Assembly: GCA_021795055.1 (NCBI GenBank)
Contig: JAJYPW010000025.1
Span: 1 to 9,406 of the forward strand
Length of the DNA: 9,406 nucleotides
Direction of reading: 5' to 3'
Source: Thermoplasmata archaeon
GTDB lineage: Archaea > Thermoplasmatota > Thermoplasmata > Thermoplasmatales > Thermoplasmataceae
The position numbers and the translations under genes were made by a program. Of the stretch, positions 1 to 6,658 are shown piece after piece. The notes under the pieces are model-generated. The model worked only from the letters and a program-made list of their open reading frames with translations, was not told the DNA's origin and searched no databases. The number at the start of each line of letters is the position of its first letter. Position 1 is the stretch's first letter.

Positions 1-228
1 AAGACATTCAATCATTGTGGTTTCGGCCTGCGGGGGACCCATGGAAACAATGGTGATATTTGCCGGAATCTTATCCTTTATCTGCAGCGCTGCCTCAAGG
101 GCATTCTCGTCTGCCCTGTTCGTGACGTTCCTGGTCATGCTCCTGTTCAGGTTCATCGTGACAGGATCTATGACTACCTCCTGGCTGTCCGGTACCTGCT
201 TCACCATCACAACTATTTCAAGAACCAC
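1..228 (-). CDS. fixA: Electron transfer flavoprotein beta subunit (FixA/EtfB), N-terminal part
   Basis: The first 76 codons of an ETF beta subunit are present and the gene runs off the left edge. The family signature is clear: the VKQVPD motif in the first strand, an IDP loop, ADENALEAAL (the family's NPxDxxAxExAL segment) and SMGPPQAE, which belongs to the nucleotide-binding fold. ETF beta pairs with ETF alpha (FixB) to bind FAD and a second nucleotide, and passes electrons to FixC/FixX at the membrane. I chose the GTG at 228 because it directly precedes the hydrophobic first strand (VLEIVVMVKQVPD) and has a GGGGTGAT Shine-Dalgarno five bases upstream. That site overlaps the fixX stop, so the two genes are probably translationally coupled. 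ATG at 207 is a weaker alternative because it would delete the first strand. Confidence 0.93.
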   Translation of the reverse strand, partial: MVLEIVVMVKQVPDSQEVVIDPVTMNLNRSMTRNVTNRADENALEAALQIKDKIPANITIVSMGPPQAETTMIECL

Positions 229-234
229 GGCATA

Positions 235-507
235 TCACCCCAGTTTGTACTTTATCCCCTGCCCGCCCTTCGGGTTGGTCCAGTTCACGCTGCCATGAGA
301 GCATGCAACGAAACAGGTTCCGCATTCAACGCAATCTTCATACTTGAAATTCAGTTTGCCGTCAATCAACTTATAACAACTTGCAGGACATGCGAAAGTG
401 CAGAAATGATCCGGGCAGACTTCACATAGATCAGGTTTTACTGTAATATGTGCATAGGTGGGGTCAGTCTTGTAGTTCAGCACGGAGAGTTTTTCCTCAA
501 TGTTCAT
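235..507 (-). CDS. fixX: Ferredoxin-like protein FixX
   Basis: This 90-residue FixX-type ferredoxin accompanies FixABC and carries electrons between the flavoprotein FixC and the quinone or ferredoxin pool. Two cysteine clusters are visible: C28-x2-C31-P-x3-C36-x3-C40-P near the N-terminus, and C59-x2-C62-G-x-C65-x3-C69, a classical [4Fe-4S] motif. The C-terminus (PKGGQGIKYKLG) matches the conserved glycine-rich tail of the family. Length is normal. The ATG at 507 follows the fixC stop codon TGA (510-508) with no base between them, and GAGGAAG within the end of fixC serves as ribosome binding site. Cotranscription and coupling with fixC are therefore likely. Part of the first cysteine cluster may be structural or lack a cluster, as in other FixX proteins. 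This is family knowledge and is not visible here. Confidence 0.95.
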   Translation of the reverse strand: MNIEEKLSVLNYKTDPTYAHITVKPDLCEVCPDHFCTFACPASCYKLIDGKLNFKYEDCVECGTCFVACSHGSVNWTNPKGGQGIKYKLG

Positions 508-1800
508 TCACATCTTCCTCATCAATCTGAATCCTTCAATTATCAGTTTCTTCCTGTCATAACCTGTTTCCTTCAGGCTTCCAAGCGCTATTTCCATCAG
601 GTGTTTTTTGGGCTCTCCTGTTTCGCGGAACATGCCATTCAGCACATTCTCGGCAAATTTTGGGATAAATTCATGAACCATCGGGCTCCATGTCACCTTA
701 GAAATTCCCCGGAAGTTCTTCATGTCTTTAATCGCCTGGGAATCCTTCATGAGATGGTCGTAATATGCTATCTGGTTGAGATCATAAGACCCGCTATTCT
801 TGCATCTGACTGCAGTGTCAGCCGCTGCGATCCCGGATGCGATTGCATAGTTCATTCCCTGGATTACCATGCCGTTGCTGAATGATAATCCCGCAGAATC
901 TCCGGTAATCACGTAACCATTGCCGTAAAGCTTGGGTACATAATCAATGCCGCCTTCACATACCAGGTGGGCGCTGTACTCCTGAAGTTGCCCGCCTTCG
1001 AGGTATGGGGCTATATAGGGGTGGCTGACGAACTGATCCATGATATTGAAAGAATAGGTGCTGTTGTCTTTCCTTAGCCCGGCTATGTCTATCACCACGC
1101 CGGCAGAGATTGTGTCCTTGTTGGTGTAAAGAAATCCACCTGCCTTTACTCCATTCTTAAGGAAGCCGAGGGAGAATTCTGCTGCCATGCCGGCTCCGTT
1201 CCTGAGGTTGAATCTTTCATTGATTACCGGTTCTGAAAGCTTAACAACCTGCTTTATTCCTATTGCGACATCATGGTCCCCAATGGGAGGGCGGAGACCC
1301 TCTCCTATTGCGATTCTCGGGTTGGCGCCTTCCGCGAGGACAACCAGATCGGATGTGACAATGTCATTACCCTGTTTGATCCCCACCACCCTTTTGCTAT
1401 TCCAGGCAAGCCCGTCGACGGTGATGCCAGTGATTACCATAGATCCCGCATCCTTTGCCTTCTTGGCAAGCCAGCCGTCCAGTTTTGTCCTCAGGACCGA
1501 ATAACCTGTCTTCTCTTTTTCAAATTTCTTTGTCCTGAAGTCGATGCCGATGTAAGAGTCATCTGTAAGGAAACCGGTTACTTTGTTACTTATGAAGCGT
1601 TCAAGAGGGGCACTCTTTTCCCAGTCCGGATAGAGCTTGGAAAGTTCCTGCCCCCAAAGGATTCCTCCAGAAACGTTCTTGCTGCCTGGTGGGTCACCCC
1701 TTTCTACCAGGAGAACATTCAGTCCGGAAGATGCCATCCTGGAGGCTGCCGATGCCCCGGCAGGACCTGCTCCTACGACGATTGCATCGAATTCGCTCAT
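508..1800 (-). CDS. fixC: FixC: FAD-dependent ETF-quinone oxidoreductase family flavoprotein
   Basis: A 430-residue flavoprotein of the FixC/geranylgeranyl reductase superfamily. The N-terminal dinucleotide-binding motif GAGPAG lies at residues 10-15, and E33 in LVERG is the acidic residue expected to bind the adenosine ribose. The FAD loop PGSKNVSGG (38-46) is typical of FixC. The second FAD motif GDSAGLSFSNG (300-310) is followed by a QGMNYAIASG helix. GGFLYTNKDTISAG (221-234) is also characteristic of the family. With FixX it takes electrons from the ETF (FixAB) and delivers them to membrane quinone. In the NADH-dependent bifurcating EtfABCX systems part of the electrons go to ferredoxin. 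It heads the fixC-fixX-fixA operon. The ATG at 1800 lies about 27 bases from the centre of a strong TATA box, so the message is probably leaderless. No iron-sulphur motif is present here; that function is in FixX. Confidence 0.95.
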   Translation of the reverse strand: MSEFDAIVVGAGPAGASAASRMASSGLNVLLVERGDPPGSKNVSGGILWGQELSKLYPDWEKSAPLERFISNKVTGFLTDDSYIGIDFRTKKFEKEKTGYSVLRTKLDGWLAKKAKDAGSMVITGITVDGLAWNSKRVVGIKQGNDIVTSDLVVLAEGANPRIAIGEGLRPPIGDHDVAIGIKQVVKLSEPVINERFNLRNGAGMAAEFSLGFLKNGVKAGGFLYTNKDTISAGVVIDIAGLRKDNSTYSFNIMDQFVSHPYIAPYLEGGQLQEYSAHLVCEGGIDYVPKLYGNGYVITGDSAGLSFSNGMVIQGMNYAIASGIAAADTAVRCKNSGSYDLNQIAYYDHLMKDSQAIKDMKNFRGISKVTWSPMVHEFIPKFAENVLNGMFRETGEPKKHLMEIALGSLKETGYDRKKLIIEGFRLMRKM

Positions 1801-1822
1801 ACTTCACGGGATTTTACCTAAA

Positions 1823-1833
1823 CTTATATATCT
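1823..1833 (-). promoter_or_regulatory. TATA box of the fixCXA operon
   Basis: On the minus strand the sequence reads GATATATAAGT, a good archaeal TATA box. Its centre lies about 27 bases before the fixC ATG at 1800, which puts the expected transcription start on or next to the start codon. It lies between the terminator of the upstream peptidase remnant and fixC. Confidence 0.7.
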
Positions 1834-1854
1834 ATTGCCTGCAAGAAATTGCCT

Positions 1855-1881
1855 AAAAATTCCGCCATCAAAATGATGGCG
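1855..1881 (-). terminator. Hairpin plus T-run terminator of the peptidase remnant
   Basis: On the minus strand a perfect 8-base stem, CGCCATCA and TGATGGCG (1863-1881), encloses a TTT loop and is followed by GGAATTTTT, a five-T run at 1859-1855. The hairpin spans the last stop codon (1870-1868) of the sedolisin remnant and precedes the fixC TATA box by about 20 bases. That is the position expected of a terminator insulating the two units. Archaeal termination depends mainly on the T-run, so the hairpin may instead be a leftover or a protein-binding palindrome. Confidence 0.5.
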
Positions 1882-2303
1882 TGGGGGAGATAAATTCATA
1901 AGCAACATGGCTGCCAATGTCAATCGCTTCGTCGTAACCTGATCCTATGTAATAGTATCCGTTGTCCCCCCGAAGTTATGTCATGGAAGGCTGTGCCATT
2001 AGTCTGTGCTTAAGTAGATGAGTATGGTATCTGTTGCGCATTTGCCTCATTAATCAAGGAGAAGCCGCCAATTGACTGCATGTCTGCAAAGACGGCAGAC
2101 CACTGAGGGGTAGGGGCGCAAGTTCCGCCTACCTGAATCCGCCCTGATGAGCATTCATAAGTGGAGGAATCATGTACGCAAACTCCTGTATTTGGATTTG
2201 TACCGTATTGTACATCCGGCATAGTCCTCGTCAAAAAAGTCTTTTTAGGTCCAGCCTGGGTTCGATTCTCTTCCTTCAGATGAGAGTCTGACTTCAGGTA
2301 CAA
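1868..2303 (-). pseudogene. Remnant of an S53 (sedolisin/kumamolisin-type) peptidase, C-terminal part
   Basis: Read on the minus strand, three pieces in order resemble the end of a sedolisin catalytic domain. Piece 1 (about 2222-2013) contains MPDVQYGTNPNTGV and GGTCAPTPQW, where the family has PDVxxDANPNTG and the catalytic-serine motif GTSxP; the Ser position is Cys here (codon TGC, 2120-2118). It ends at a premature TAA (2012-2010). Piece 2 continues in the same frame as NGTAFHDITSGG (2000-1965). Piece 3, shifted by one base inside a six-G run (1971-1966), reads DNGYYYIGSGYDEAIDIGS and ends at TGA 1870-1868. The Asp residues of FHDI and GYD match the family's C-terminal calcium site. The prodomain and the catalytic Glu/Asp region are missing upstream. 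Loss of the serine, a stop, a frameshift and 5' truncation together argue for a dead gene. S53 enzymes are acid-stable secreted proteases, common in acidophiles. The 5' limit is uncertain; 2303 is only the first possible TTG of the open frame, and convincing similarity begins near 2265. Confidence 0.72.
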
Positions 2304-2396
2304 TACCGCGTTCGGAAAATGTAGAAGACAAAATAGAACTATACTTCAGCTTTCGATGATGGTTTGAAATTTTCAGATGTATCCTGCAGCAGAACT

Positions 2397-2408
2397 CCTA
2401 AATACTTT
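2397..2408 (+). promoter_or_regulatory. TATA-like element of the DNA glycosylase gene
   Basis: CCTAAATACTTT has its centre about 26 bases upstream of the TTG start at 2429. That spacing suggests a leaderless transcript. No Shine-Dalgarno is seen before the TTG, in agreement with this. Confidence 0.5.
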
Positions 2409-2428
2409 GAACATTTTGCACTGTCAGT

Positions 2429-3088
2429 TTGACACCAGATGATCTGATATTATCCGCTGCGTCAATGCTGGAGGCATACTACGGGGATCTGAATTGGTGG
2501 CCTGGCGGATCCAGAGATGAGATCCTCATAGGGGCTATACTTACGCAGAACACATCATGGAATAACGTTGAAAAAAGTCTTTCAGAACTGCGAAAGAGGG
2601 GAATGCTGGACATCCGGATCATTGCCAGGACAAGTGAACGCATCCTATCGGGTTTGATCAGAAGCTCTGGTTTTTACCGAATAAAGGCATCAAGGCTCAT
2701 TTCGGTGTGCAGGTCTATTGCTGCTGCCGGAGGCTTTGAATCGCTGGAAAAAAAGACCACCAGCGAGGCGGAGGAGTTCCTTCTGGCACTGAATGGAATT
2801 GGCGAGGAAACTGCAGAGAGCGTACTCTGCTACATACTTGACAGAGATGTTTTCGTAGTTGACAGATACACCGTCAGGATATTTTTCAGGCTTGGCATGG
2901 ATAATACCACCCGAAGAGACGAGATCAGATCACTTGTAGAGATGTCCATCAAAGGTAACGATTCCCTGAAGAACTTCCATGCAACGCTTGTGCAACTGGG
3001 AAAAGAACATTGCCGCCCCACACCCTATTGCAGTGGTTGCCCGCTCAGCAGTATATGCGAATATTTTCAGAGAGTTACCTCGCCATAG
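2429..3088 (+). CDS. HhH-GPD DNA glycosylase related to endonuclease III (COG2231/MagIII type)
   Basis: This 219-residue base-excision repair protein should remove damaged bases from DNA. The N-terminal WWPGGSRDEILIGAILTQNTSW is typical of the COG2231 branch, which includes the 3-methyladenine glycosylase MagIII. The helix-hairpin-helix lies at LNGIGEETAE (121-130), and the catalytic aspartate is D145 in VVDRYTVRI. Canonical endonuclease III has a lysine in the hairpin (K120 in E. coli) for strand cleavage. Here that position is E127, so the enzyme is expected to be a monofunctional glycosylase. Four cysteines, C195-x5-C201-x2-C204-x5-C210, form the C-terminal [4Fe-4S] site with one residue less than the usual x6 first spacing. 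The start is TTG, supported by TATA spacing and by the family-like N-terminus. The last 22 bases overlap the convergent aIF2-gamma gene. The substrate cannot be read from sequence. Confidence 0.88.
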   Translation: MTPDDLILSAASMLEAYYGDLNWWPGGSRDEILIGAILTQNTSWNNVEKSLSELRKRGMLDIRIIARTSERILSGLIRSSGFYRIKASRLISVCRSIAAAGGFESLEKKTTSEAEEFLLALNGIGEETAESVLCYILDRDVFVVDRYTVRIFFRLGMDNTTRRDEIRSLVEMSIKGNDSLKNFHATLVQLGKEHCRPTPYCSGCPLSSICEYFQRVTSP

Positions 3089-4284
3089 CCGACGAGACGC
3101 CATCTGTTCATTATTCTTCTCCCTATGGCCACCCTTTCTTTATCATATGCGGCAACGGGATACTTGAGCTGTATTTCTGCCACGCTGTCCCTGAGGCTAT
3201 TGACTATGCCCACGGTGTTTGCAGTGCCCACTGTCAGCATAAGGCTCTCCTTTGTCCTGATCGGATCGACCTTCTGCTCCTCCTCCGATCCTACCACTCT
3301 CTTCAGCAGGTGCGCATCAATCCTCAATGCGGATGTTCCCGTGGGTATCTTTCCTGGCAGTCCAAGCACTCGCCCGGTAAGAGCATCCGCCTTCGTAAGG
3401 AAAGGATCGAGTTCCGTGCCAACCGCAGCAAGCCCTCCTGGATGTATGCGGCTGTATTCATTCTTTCCAGAGTGAAGAGAAACTACCCGGGTGTAGAGAT
3501 TTTCCCAGACCTGGTTCTTGCCCCTGGTAAACTGCAGGCCGGGAGAGATTTCAATTTCATCGCCGACGTTTAGTACCCCCCTTACAAGCGAACCGCCGAG
3601 AACTCCACCTTTAAGTTCAGAAGGGCCTGCGCCTGGTTTGTTGATATCGAAGGATCTTGCAACGTACATGAAAGGACTGTCGGCCTCATTAATCGCGGGA
3701 GGCGGGATCCTATCCATTATGGCATGGAGCAGCACGTCTATGTTGATGTTATGATATGCACTCACGGGAATTATCGGGGCACCCTCCGCCACACTTCCCT
3801 TGATGAAATCAAGGATCTGACGGTGGTTCTTTTCTGCCCCTTCTCTGGTGACCACATCTATTTTGTTCTGTACCACTATGATGTTTCTTATCCCCATTAT
3901 GTCTAACGCCGTAAGGTGTTCCCTGGTCTGTGGCTGCGGGCACTTCTCATTTGCAGCTATAACCAGGATAGCACCGTTCATAATTGAGGAACCTGACAGC
4001 ATGGTAGCCATGAGAGTCTCATGCCCTGGGGCATCTACAAACGATACAACTCTTTCCAGAGAACAGTTATCGGCAGACTTTTCTCGGCTGAAATACTCTT
4101 TGCCTGTTTCATCTATGCATCTGTATACCGGGGTATCTGCGTATCCCAGTTTTATGGATATGCCCCTCTTGATCTCTTCGGAATGTATATCGGTCTTGAT
4201 CCCGGTCAGCGCCTTTGTAAGAGTGCTTTTGCCGTGATCGACATGGCCAACCATTCCAACGTTTACTGATGGTTGCGGAAGCAT
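3067..4284 (-). CDS. eif2g: Translation initiation factor aIF2, gamma subunit
   Basis: This 405-residue GTPase delivers initiator Met-tRNA to the small ribosomal subunit together with the alpha and beta subunits. The G motifs are complete: GHVDHGKST (13-21), the switch segment RGISIKLGYAD (40-50), DAPGHE (84-89), NKID (140-143) and SAYHN (175-179). Domains II and III follow with EF-Tu-like beta barrels, including FDINKPG and KGGVLGGSLVRG. Length is normal. The zinc-knuckle insert between the switch regions, which carries four cysteines in many archaea, keeps only C56 and C74, so zinc is probably not bound there. The ATG shares one base with the rps6e stop (TAATG), which indicates a coupled two-gene operon. 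The gene converges with the glycosylase gene and overlaps its 3' end by 22 bases, with no spacer for a separate terminator. Confidence 0.97.
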   Translation of the reverse strand: MLPQPSVNVGMVGHVDHGKSTLTKALTGIKTDIHSEEIKRGISIKLGYADTPVYRCIDETGKEYFSREKSADNCSLERVVSFVDAPGHETLMATMLSGSSIMNGAILVIAANEKCPQPQTREHLTALDIMGIRNIIVVQNKIDVVTREGAEKNHRQILDFIKGSVAEGAPIIPVSAYHNINIDVLLHAIMDRIPPPAINEADSPFMYVARSFDINKPGAGPSELKGGVLGGSLVRGVLNVGDEIEISPGLQFTRGKNQVWENLYTRVVSLHSGKNEYSRIHPGGLAAVGTELDPFLTKADALTGRVLGLPGKIPTGTSALRIDAHLLKRVVGSEEEQKVDPIRTKESLMLTVGTANTVGIVNSLRDSVAEIQLKYPVAAYDKERVAIGRRIMNRWRLVGYGEVTL

Positions 4285-4670
4285 TACTTGTTTTCCTTCG
4301 CCGAACTTTCTTCAATAGTACCTGGCCCGTACTGGACTATGACAAGATTGAGCTGGGCGATGTCTGGTCCGATGAGGGAACCTCGGAATGTGATCTTTCT
4401 CCTGATCCCTTTCTTGCCACGTTCGCCCGTTCCATATGGAATAAGAAGTTTTTTCTTCCCCTGAAGGGCCAGGTCTTTTCGCATGGGGAACCCGTCCGCA
4501 GTAGTTCCGCCTGTAATCTTCATTCTGTATCCTGGGAGCTCGAAGAATATTCCGTCCACCTCCTCGCCAATCTTCCTACCAGTGAGGGAGTTCAGGTTGT
4601 CTGATGAAATTTCCTTCTTAAATGACTTACCGGTTTTCCTGTCTGCAATAACAGCGAGAGACTTTGCCAT
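4284..4670 (-). CDS. rps6e: Small ribosomal subunit protein S6e (eS6)
   Basis: This 128-residue ribosomal protein S6e is first in a two-gene operon with aIF2-gamma, a pairing seen in many archaea. Diagnostic segments are ADRKTGKSFKKEI near the N-terminus, the LTGRKIGEEVDG loop, and GYRMKITGGTTADGFPMRKD, the most conserved S6e motif, followed by a basic stretch (GERGKKGIRRKITFRGSLI). I chose the ATG at 4670 (MAKSLAVIADRKTGK) rather than the GTG at 4697. The family begins just before the VISDPKTGK-like strand, and the predicted transcription start from the TATA box at 4714-4723 falls near 4692, so the GTG would lie upstream of the mRNA. The lysine-rich tail (SSAKENK) is normal for the family. 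Confidence 0.96.
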   Translation of the reverse strand: MAKSLAVIADRKTGKSFKKEISSDNLNSLTGRKIGEEVDGIFFELPGYRMKITGGTTADGFPMRKDLALQGKKKLLIPYGTGERGKKGIRRKITFRGSLIGPDIAQLNLVIVQYGPGTIEESSAKENK

Positions 4671-4713
4671 TTCAAATATCCGCCCTTGAAGAGCCACCAG
4701 TGATTTTTTCCAT

Positions 4714-4723
4714 GTTTATAACA
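4714..4723 (-). promoter_or_regulatory. TATA box of the rps6e-aIF2-gamma operon
   Basis: TGTTATAAAC on the minus strand lies about 48 bases upstream of the chosen ATG at 4670, giving a predicted leader of roughly 20 bases. The core TTATAA is self-complementary, so it could in principle also be read on the plus strand. Confidence 0.55.
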
Positions 4724-5037
4724 ATTCTCTAATGCAGTTGGAATGGAAATTTATCCATGGACAGGACAAATCCAAAATCAAAATATCTCCCGGGTCTATG
4801 GGCTCTTCCCTGTATCCCATGAGTAAAAAGGTCGGTGCCTGCCATAAGTTTCACTGAAAATAAATCTACTGGAGGAATTGCGTACTCATTCCGCGTTCCC
4901 GCCATTATATCTGGTTGCTGGGAGGATTGCTGATCCTGAGCACTTTTTCCTAAGTGCCCGGCCGACTAACTGCAGGAAAATCATGATCCATTGCCTCTGC
5001 CATTACTGATCCACAATAAAACATAAGACGAATATCC
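4724..5037. other. Spacer between divergent rps6e and kae1-bud32, no convincing gene
   Basis: No RNA gene or family match was recognised in this spacer. A 58-codon minus-strand frame (ATG 4905 to TAG 4729, MAGTRNEYAIPPVDLF...) and short plus-strand frames from 4732 and 4743 lack a Shine-Dalgarno and a recognisable product. A hairpin GCACTT-N6-AAGTGC at 4940-4957 has a T-rich loop. Promoters occupy both ends. Confidence 0.5.
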
Positions 5038-5048
5038 GTTAAATAAGC
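5038..5048 (+). promoter_or_regulatory. TATA box of the kae1-bud32 transcript
   Basis: GTTAAATAAGC has its centre about 26 bases before the GTG start codon at 5069, the distance expected between an archaeal TATA box and the transcription start. A leaderless message starting at the GTG is likely. No Shine-Dalgarno is visible before it. Confidence 0.6.
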
Positions 5049-5068
5049 TGCAACGCTATGGAAATGAA

Positions 5069-6658
5069 GTGCTCACTCTCGGAATAGAAGGGACCTCCCA
5101 TACCATCGGCGCAGGGATAGTCAGGGATAACGCTATTCTCTCCTCAATTACCCACGTCTATTTCCCCAAGAAGGGTGGGATACAGCCCAGGGAAGCGGCA
5201 AATCATCATTTCGATCACATTAAGGATGTGGTAGACGAAGCATTCAGGGTGGCCTCAATAGCGCCCAGGGATATTGACCTTGTCTCATTTTCGCGCGGGC
5301 CGGGGCTGGGACCATGCCTGAGAGTGGCGGCAACGGCTGCGAGAGCTATTTCGCTGAAGTTCCGGAAACCGATTGTGGGTGTTAATCATGCAATGGGGCA
5401 CCTGGAAGTGGCTCGGGCTGCCTCGGGTTTTGTTGACCCTGCTGTCCTCTATGTTTCTGGAGGGAACACGCAGGTGATAATGCATAGCCTGGGTTTCTAC
5501 AGGGTTTTCGGGGAAACGATGGACATAGGCCTCGGAAACATGCTTGATAAACTGGCCAGGGGAATAGGATATGCTTTCCCTGGAGGTCCGGTTATAGAAA
5601 GGCTCGCATCGGAGGGAAAGAAGCTGCTGGATTTGCCATACTCTGTCAAGGGGATGGACACTGCATTTTCAGGGATACTCACTGCCGCCCAGAAACATCT
5701 CACGGATGGTAAAAAAAGGGAAGACGTTGCTTACAGCGTACAGGAAACCACTTTTTCAATGGTTCTGGAATGCCTTGAAAGGGGACTTAAGCACATGTCG
5801 AAGGACGAGATCATACTCACAGGCGGGGTAGCGATTAACAAGAGGTTCAGGGAGATGTTCAGCGAACTTGGAAAGTCGCTGGGAATAAGGTACTATGCTG
5901 CTGAACCGCAACACTGCGGAGACAATGGGGCAATGATTGCGATAGCTGGGAGCCTGATTTATGGGTCATCCGGATCTGACAGACTCGAGGATACATGGGT
6001 AAACCAGAGATTCAGGATCGACGAAGTTCCGTCTCCCTGGATAGAGGAGAGATGGAACCCGGATCCCTCGATGAAGGGGGCGGAGGCCAGCCTTACTGAA
6101 GAGATTTTCAGAGGAAGAAAGGCATTGAGAAAACAGAGACTGGCAAAGAGTTACAGGATACCGGAACTTGACCATAAGATCAGGAAAGCGAGGATCCTGC
6201 AGGAATTCCAGGTCCTTCACGCATTGGACAGGGCAGGCATCGGGGTGCCGATAGTCTATGGATTTGATCCTGACCGCAACAGCCTGACAGTTGAGCGCAT
6301 AGAAGGAAAACAGCTGAGGGACATTTCCAGGACAGGTACATTTCCGGATATACTGAATGATCTCATCTCGATAGTGGACAGGATGCACAGATGCGACATT
6401 TCCCATGGAGATCTTACCCTGAGCAACATAATGATTAACCGGAATGGAGAACTCCTCCTGATTGACCCGAGCATGGGTACCACGGATGCAACAGACGAGG
6501 AGAAGGCGGTTGATCTGTTCCTGCTGGAGGAATCAATGAGAAGCAGCGGTATCCCTGATCCTGAATCAATTGAGGCGATCTATAATAAACTGGAAAGAGG
6601 TGACAGTACAGTGATTGAAAAACTCAACCAGTTGAAGAAAAGGAGGAGGTACGTCTGA
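5069..6658 (+). CDS. kae1-bud32: Kae1-Bud32 fusion: tRNA t6A threonylcarbamoyltransferase with protein kinase/ATPase domain
   Basis: This 529-residue fusion forms two subunits of the KEOPS complex, which adds threonylcarbamoyl to A37 of ANN-decoding tRNAs. The Kae1 half (about 1-325) has SFSRGPGLGPCLR (73-85), the metal-binding HAMGH (H107, H111), SGGNTQV (130-136), the GGVAINKRF loop (252-260) and D285 in CGDNGAM, the third metal ligand. The Bud32 half (about 336-529) has KGAEA at the nucleotide site, the KSYRIPELD segment (360-368), the catalytic loop HGDLTLSN (446-453) with D448 and N453, and the metal-binding D466. D466 is followed by PSMG where most Bud32 proteins have DFG. The C-terminus is basic (KKRRRYV), as expected for Bud32. 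Fusions of this kind are known in Thermoplasma, Methanocaldococcus and haloarchaea. The start is GTG, supported by TATA spacing; the ATG at 5064 is out of frame and closes quickly. It is cotranscribed with the following pyrophosphatase. Confidence 0.96.
   Translation: MLTLGIEGTSHTIGAGIVRDNAILSSITHVYFPKKGGIQPREAANHHFDHIKDVVDEAFRVASIAPRDIDLVSFSRGPGLGPCLRVAATAARAISLKFRKPIVGVNHAMGHLEVARAASGFVDPAVLYVSGGNTQVIMHSLGFYRVFGETMDIGLGNMLDKLARGIGYAFPGGPVIERLASEGKKLLDLPYSVKGMDTAFSGILTAAQKHLTDGKKREDVAYSVQETTFSMVLECLERGLKHMSKDEIILTGGVAINKRFREMFSELGKSLGIRYYAAEPQHCGDNGAMIAIAGSLIYGSSGSDRLEDTWVNQRFRIDEVPSPWIEERWNPDPSMKGAEASLTEEIFRGRKALRKQRLAKSYRIPELDHKIRKARILQEFQVLHALDRAGIGVPIVYGFDPDRNSLTVERIEGKQLRDISRTGTFPDILNDLISIVDRMHRCDISHGDLTLSNIMINRNGELLLIDPSMGTTDATDEEKAVDLFLLEESMRSSGIPDPESIEAIYNKLERGDSTVIEKLNQLKKRRRYV
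6641..6650 (+). promoter_or_regulatory. Strong Shine-Dalgarno that decides the start of the HAM1-family gene
   Basis: AGGAGGAGGT lies inside the last codons of kae1-bud32. No ATG, GTG or TTG in the next gene's frame follows at normal distance. The only candidates are CTG at 6655 (five bases after GGAGG) and ATT at 6658 (eight bases after it). Confidence 0.65.

Noticed and set aside
1273..1821. Long plus-strand open frames opposite fixC (also 448-885)
   Set aside because: They are antisense to a clearly conserved flavoprotein and have no recognisable domains.
1883..1970. GGGGGA and TCCCCC could pair to close an RNA of about 88 bases
   Set aside because: No internal stems of note and no tRNA landmarks. 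The C-run is explained as the G-run where the peptidase remnant is frameshifted.
2258..2270. GGGTTCGATTCTC resembles a tRNA T-arm
   Set aside because: The five bases on each side do not pair, and no acceptor, D or anticodon arm is found around it. It lies inside the peptidase remnant.
3010..3573. Plus-strand open frame of 187 codons opposite aIF2-gamma
   Set aside because: Antisense shadow of a conserved GTPase with no domain or ribosome site.
4284..4697. S6e starting at GTG 4697
   Set aside because: It lies at or before the predicted transcription start and adds nine residues absent from the family.
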